NCBI RefSeq assembly: GCF_022627325.1
Contig: NZ_JAETZZ010000010.1
Coordinates: forward strand, 62,001-126,000
DNA: 64,000 nucleotides
From: Pseudomonas putida
GTDB lineage: Bacteria > Pseudomonadota > Gammaproteobacteria > Pseudomonadales > Pseudomonadaceae
Direction of reading: 5' to 3'
Below are positions 61,125 to 64,000 of this stretch, piece by piece. Under the pieces are notes generated by a model. The model made no database searches. It was given only the letters and a program-made list of their open reading frames with translations, and was not told where the DNA came from. Within the stretch, counting starts at the first letter, position 1. Each line of letters starts with the position of its first letter. The position numbers and the translations under genes were made by a program.

Positions 61125-61388
61125 CTATTTGTTGCGTGCCTTGTTATAGATGGTCTTGGCCTGGTCGGCTGAGGACTGGCACTTGGTCATGTCACCGGCA
61201 TCGCGGGCATCTTTGGCATTTTGCATATGCACCTTGAAGTCATGGGCCATGCCACCGTGCATTGCCTGACCACTGGCCTTGTGCATGTCTTCCAGTTCCT
61301 TGATCTTCGCATCGCAATTGCTGGCGGGGTCGGCATGGGCGGCAAAACTCAGCACAGAAGCAATCACCAGAACTGTCATGGATTTCAT
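61125..61388 (-). CDS. Small secreted protein
   Basis: An 87-residue protein from the ATG at 61388 (GAGGAGAACGC upstream). Signal peptide MKSMTVLVIASVLSFAAHA, then a charged helical mature part with two cysteines (SNCDAKIKELEDMHKASGQ, DMTKCQSSADQAKTIYNKAR). No enzyme motif. The sequence is typical of small periplasmic proteins widely conserved in Pseudomonas, of unknown function. Confidence 0.7.
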   Translation of the reverse strand: MKSMTVLVIASVLSFAAHADPASNCDAKIKELEDMHKASGQAMHGGMAHDFKVHMQNAKDARDAGDMTKCQSSADQAKTIYNKARNK

Positions 61389-61517
61389 GGAGCGTTCTCC
61401 TCGGAAATCGGAAAGGTCATCGAGAGGTATTGGCTCGACGCAGCACATAGCATAGTCGGCCACGCGCACTGACGCTTGGGCTCGGCCCTGCGGTCGCAGC
61501 CCTGTACCGGCCTCCAG

Positions 61518-62399
61518 CTACTGGCGCAACCGCTCCAGCGCCTGCAGCACGAACCCCGTCGCCCGCTCGACCTCGCCGTCCCGGCAGGCAATCCCTAATT
61601 GCCGCCACAACCCAGGGCGCAGCGGTCGGCGGGCAATGCGCCGGTCCAGCTCGGCCATCTCGCCTTCCTGGGGCAGCAAGGTAGCGCCATAACCGGCCTC
61701 CACCAGGCTTTTGATCGCGTCGTTGTAGTTCAACTCGATCCGCGGCTCAGGATACAGCCCGGCGGCAGCGAACCACTCTGCGGTCACCCGCGATAGCTGG
61801 GTGCTGCTGTCATTGAGAATCAGCGCTCGGTGCCCCAGCCAGGCTGGGGTGACCCGGGCAGGCGGCTGCCAGTCTGCCGGCACGTAGGCCAGGATCGGGT
61901 CGCGCCGCCAGGCGGTGACCTTGATGCCCTTGCTCGCTACCTGCGGCAAGGCCACCAGGCCGATATCCAGGGCGCCTTCGCGCAGGCGCACCAGCGAAGC
62001 CTGGGAGGTCAGGACCTGCACCTGCACATCGATACCGGGATGTGCCAGCCGCAGGTGCTCCAATGCCTGCGGTAACAGGTGGGCAATGGCGCCGGTCGAG
62101 GCGCCCAGGCGCACCCGTCCTGCCAGCCCTTCGACCTGGCGCCGCACTTCATCCAGAGCAAGATCGGCATCGGCCAACAGCCGGCGGGCGCGTACCAGCA
62201 GGGTTTCGCCAATCGCTGTGGGGCGTACCTGGTTACGGTTGCGGGTCAACAGCGGCGCCCCAACCCGCGCCTCGAGTTCGGCCACGTGCAGGCTGATGGT
62301 AGGCGGCGCCAGGTTGAGCTGACGCGCGGCCTCGGCGAAAGACCCCAGGTCGGTGATGACCACAAGGGTGCGGAGGCGATCGAGGCTGATTTCACGCAT
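61518..62399 (-). CDS. LysR family transcriptional regulator
   Basis: A 293-residue LysR protein. The N-terminal HTH is SLDRLRTLVVITDLGSFAEA and AAPPTISLHVAEL-like (LNLAPPTISLHVAELEARVG), followed by a co-inducer domain (VRLGASTGAIAHLLP, GALDIGLVALPQVASKGIKV). It is divergent from argC, with 124 bp between, so it may control argC or itself; the ligand is unknown. Confidence 0.9.
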   Translation of the reverse strand: MREISLDRLRTLVVITDLGSFAEAARQLNLAPPTISLHVAELEARVGAPLLTRNRNQVRPTAIGETLLVRARRLLADADLALDEVRRQVEGLAGRVRLGASTGAIAHLLPQALEHLRLAHPGIDVQVQVLTSQASLVRLREGALDIGLVALPQVASKGIKVTAWRRDPILAYVPADWQPPARVTPAWLGHRALILNDSSTQLSRVTAEWFAAAGLYPEPRIELNYNDAIKSLVEAGYGATLLPQEGEMAELDRRIARRPLRPGLWRQLGIACRDGEVERATGFVLQALERLRQ

Positions 62400-62523
62400 A
62401 GGCTGGGCCGCTTCAGAATGACTTTTGTTCAGGAAATATGAAGGTCTGCATCATGATATTCAAATTTTCTTTACCACAGCGACAGGCGAGCATAGGCCAT
62501 CTTTCATGTGACCGGACCCGACC

Positions 62524-63465
62524 ATGCGTACCCCAATTGTCTTCATCGACGGCGACCAAGGCACCACCGGCCTGCAGATCCATGCCCGCCTGCAAGGGCG
62601 CACCGATCTGCAACTGCTGACCCTGCCCGAGGCAGAACGCAAGCACCCACAACGGCGCAGCGACGCCATCAACAGCGCCGACATCGCCCTGCTCTGCCTA
62701 CCCGACGACGCTGCGCGCGAGGCCGTGTCGGCCATCCGCAACCCAGCGGTGCGGGTGATCGATGCAAGCTCCGCGCATCGCACCACCCCCGGCTGGGTCT
62801 ACGGGCTGCCTGAACTGGACGAACGGCAGGCCGAGCGCATTGCCCTGGCCAAGCGGGTCAGCAACCCCGGCTGCTACCCCACTGGCGCCATCGCCCTGCT
62901 GCGCCCGCTGGTGCAGGCCGGCCTGTTGCCCGCCGACTACCCGCTGAGCATCCATGCCATCTCCGGCTATTCCGGCGGTGGCCGTGCGGCGGTCGAGCGC
63001 CATGAGCAGTCCGGGGCTCAGCGCGCGCCGACGTTGCAGATGTACGGCCTGGAGCTTGCGCACAAGCACGTGCCGGAAATCCAGCTGCACGCCGGCCTGG
63101 CAGCCCGGCCGGTGTTCTTGCCCGGCTATGCGGCCTATCGCCAGGGCATCGTGTTGAGCATCCCGCTGCAGTTGCGCCTGTTGCCAGGGCAGATCCGTGC
63201 CGAGCACTTGCAGGCATGCCTTGAACAGCACTACCAGGGCGCACGCCATGTGACCGTCGCTCCCCTGCACCAGCAGGGGCCGGCCTCACCGCTGGACCCT
63301 GAGGCATTGAACGACAGCAACGACCTGCGCCTGAGCGTGTACGCCAACCCCGAACACGGCCAGGTACTGCTCACGGCAGTGTTCGACAACCTGGGCAAGG
63401 GCGCCTCGGGTGCGGCGGTGCAAAACCTCGAGCTGATGCTTGCCGCGCTGCAGGCCCAAGGCTGA
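62524..63465 (+). CDS. argC: N-acetyl-gamma-glutamyl-phosphate reductase, type 2
   Basis: A 313-residue ArgC of the short (type 2) class. The NADP-binding loop is IDGDQGTTGLQIHARL, the catalytic cysteine is Cys117 (VSNPGCYPTGAI), and the substrate part is YSGGGRAAVERHEQSGAQ. It makes N-acetylglutamate semialdehyde in arginine synthesis. In P. putida a type 1 argC also exists elsewhere, so this may be the second copy (argC2). A hairpin (63491-63516) follows. Confidence 0.93.
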   Translation: MRTPIVFIDGDQGTTGLQIHARLQGRTDLQLLTLPEAERKHPQRRSDAINSADIALLCLPDDAAREAVSAIRNPAVRVIDASSAHRTTPGWVYGLPELDERQAERIALAKRVSNPGCYPTGAIALLRPLVQAGLLPADYPLSIHAISGYSGGGRAAVERHEQSGAQRAPTLQMYGLELAHKHVPEIQLHAGLAARPVFLPGYAAYRQGIVLSIPLQLRLLPGQIRAEHLQACLEQHYQGARHVTVAPLHQQGPASPLDPEALNDSNDLRLSVYANPEHGQVLLTAVFDNLGKGASGAAVQNLELMLAALQAQG

Positions 63466-63490
63466 CAGGTAAAAAAGGCGGTAGACTGTG

Positions 63491-63516
63491 CGTCCCGCAT
63501 CAACCGGTGCGGGGCG
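63491..63516. terminator. Hairpin after argC (candidate terminator or leader)
   Basis: The stem cgtcccgca (63491-63499) and tgcggggcg (63508-63516), one G-T pair, with an 8-nt loop. No T-run follows, and the next gene starts 30 bp later, so it may also affect its translation. Confidence 0.4.
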
Positions 63517-63545
63517 ATTCAACAGCCGCCGGAGCCCGTCCACCG

Positions 63546-64000
63546 ATGTTCATTCTGAGCCGCCTTGACAGCGTGCCGCCCGAATCTTTCCAGAATCAGA
63601 TCCGTGACCTGGTGATCCACCATGTCGGCGAACTGAGCAGCGTCGCCATTCGTGCCGACAATCCGTTGTACCCGCTGTACCAGTACGGCGTCGGCATGGA
63701 GGTGCATCAGTACCTGCAGGCCATGGACGGCACTCGCGGCCTGGCCGTGCAGCTGACCCTGGCGCTGGACGCCGAAGCCCCCGACCAGATGCTCGGTTTC
63801 GCCCTGACGTTGCCGGCCCAGGACACTCCGAAGGCCTGTGCACTGGCCTTTCTCGCCGTTGTGCCCGGGCATCGCCGCCACGGTATCGGCCGCGCCTTGT
63901 TGGCCGATGTGCAGGCGCGCTTTGCCAGCGTCGAACTGAACGCGTTTGCCAACCAGGTGCCTTGGTTCGAAGCGCGGGGCATGCAGGTGGTAGCCGCCAG
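63546..64000 (+). CDS. GNAT family acetyltransferase (partial, N-terminal part)
   Basis: About 151 codons from the ATG at 63546 run off the right edge. The acetyl-CoA motif is LAFLAVVPGHRRHGIGRALLADV, preceded by an N-terminal part (MFILSRLDSVPPESFQNQIRD, NPLYPLYQYGVGMEVHQYLQ). The motif and length suggest a GNAT of the usual 150-180 residues; the substrate is unknown. It follows argC by 80 bp. Confidence 0.82.
   Translation, partial: MFILSRLDSVPPESFQNQIRDLVIHHVGELSSVAIRADNPLYPLYQYGVGMEVHQYLQAMDGTRGLAVQLTLALDAEAPDQMLGFALTLPAQDTPKACALAFLAVVPGHRRHGIGRALLADVQARFASVELNAFANQVPWFEARGMQVVAA

Overview
The window is a chromosomal segment of a GC-rich gamma-proteobacterium, almost certainly a Pseudomonas of the P. 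putida group. The reasons are the lexA2-imuA-imuB-dnaE2 cassette with a GTAC-N4-GTGC operator, the pvdQ-lpxH-ppiB-glnS-cysS neighbourhood, the ureDABCEJFG order, the codon use, and REP/REPIN palindromes of the putida type between convergent genes. No tRNA, rRNA, CRISPR array, insertion sequence or complete prophage was seen. Most of the window is core or near-core metabolism; the accessory-looking parts are 33.2-35.7 kb, 47.3-50.5 kb, 52.8-54.6 kb and 58.7-60.1 kb.

1-6 kb: the start of a YoaE-like TerC/CBS membrane protein (cut by the left edge), then a short-chain acid degradation operon on the minus strand (atoD-atoA-atoE) with a divergent LysR regulator that overlaps an aldo/keto reductase gene. 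6-11.8 kb: the LexA2-controlled mutagenesis cassette lexA2-imuA-imuB-dnaE2, read as a tightly coupled minus-strand operon. 11.9-15.1 kb: a HAD phosphatase, a DUF899 protein and a membrane diguanylate cyclase whose 3' end overlaps ureG. 15.1-20.7 kb: a complete urease operon, with the nickel permease gene ureJ inside it and a histidine-repeat tail on UreE.

21-30 kb: a glyoxalase-fold protein and its coupled partner, ilvE with a clear terminator, an OmpR/EnvZ-type two-component pair, cysS, glnS, ppiB and lpxH. 30-32.3 kb: the periplasmic Ntn-hydrolase PvdQ. 32.5-35.7 kb: small genes, namely a Fur-like DNA-binding domain, two membrane or secreted proteins, and a three-gene set made of a Mor-like regulator and two paralogous DUF2589 proteins. 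35.7-41.1 kb: tamA-tamB. 41-47 kb: a GNAT, xthA, then an ECF sigma/anti-sigma pair facing an SrpA-type catalase and cytochrome b561 across two mirrored GGAA-N17-CGTC promoters, and an MFS transporter.

47-64 kb: a cupin regulator, a DsbA-fold isomerase and an SDR without the usual catalytic residues facing a TetR gene across a palindromic operator, a secreted HExxH protein, a YfeH-type transporter, ampC without an adjacent ampR, a small gene behind a strongly structured leader, several small conserved genes, EamA, a GlxA-type AraC regulator, an FAD oxidoreductase gene interrupted by a TAG codon, a zinc-ribbon protein of unknown function, an SH3 protein, a LysR regulator, a type-2 argC and the start of a GNAT gene cut by the right edge.

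The best candidates for undescribed biology are the Mor/DUF2589 set, the structured leader before the gene at 53088, the zinc-ribbon protein at 58884 and the mirrored ECF module. None can be given a proven function from sequence alone.
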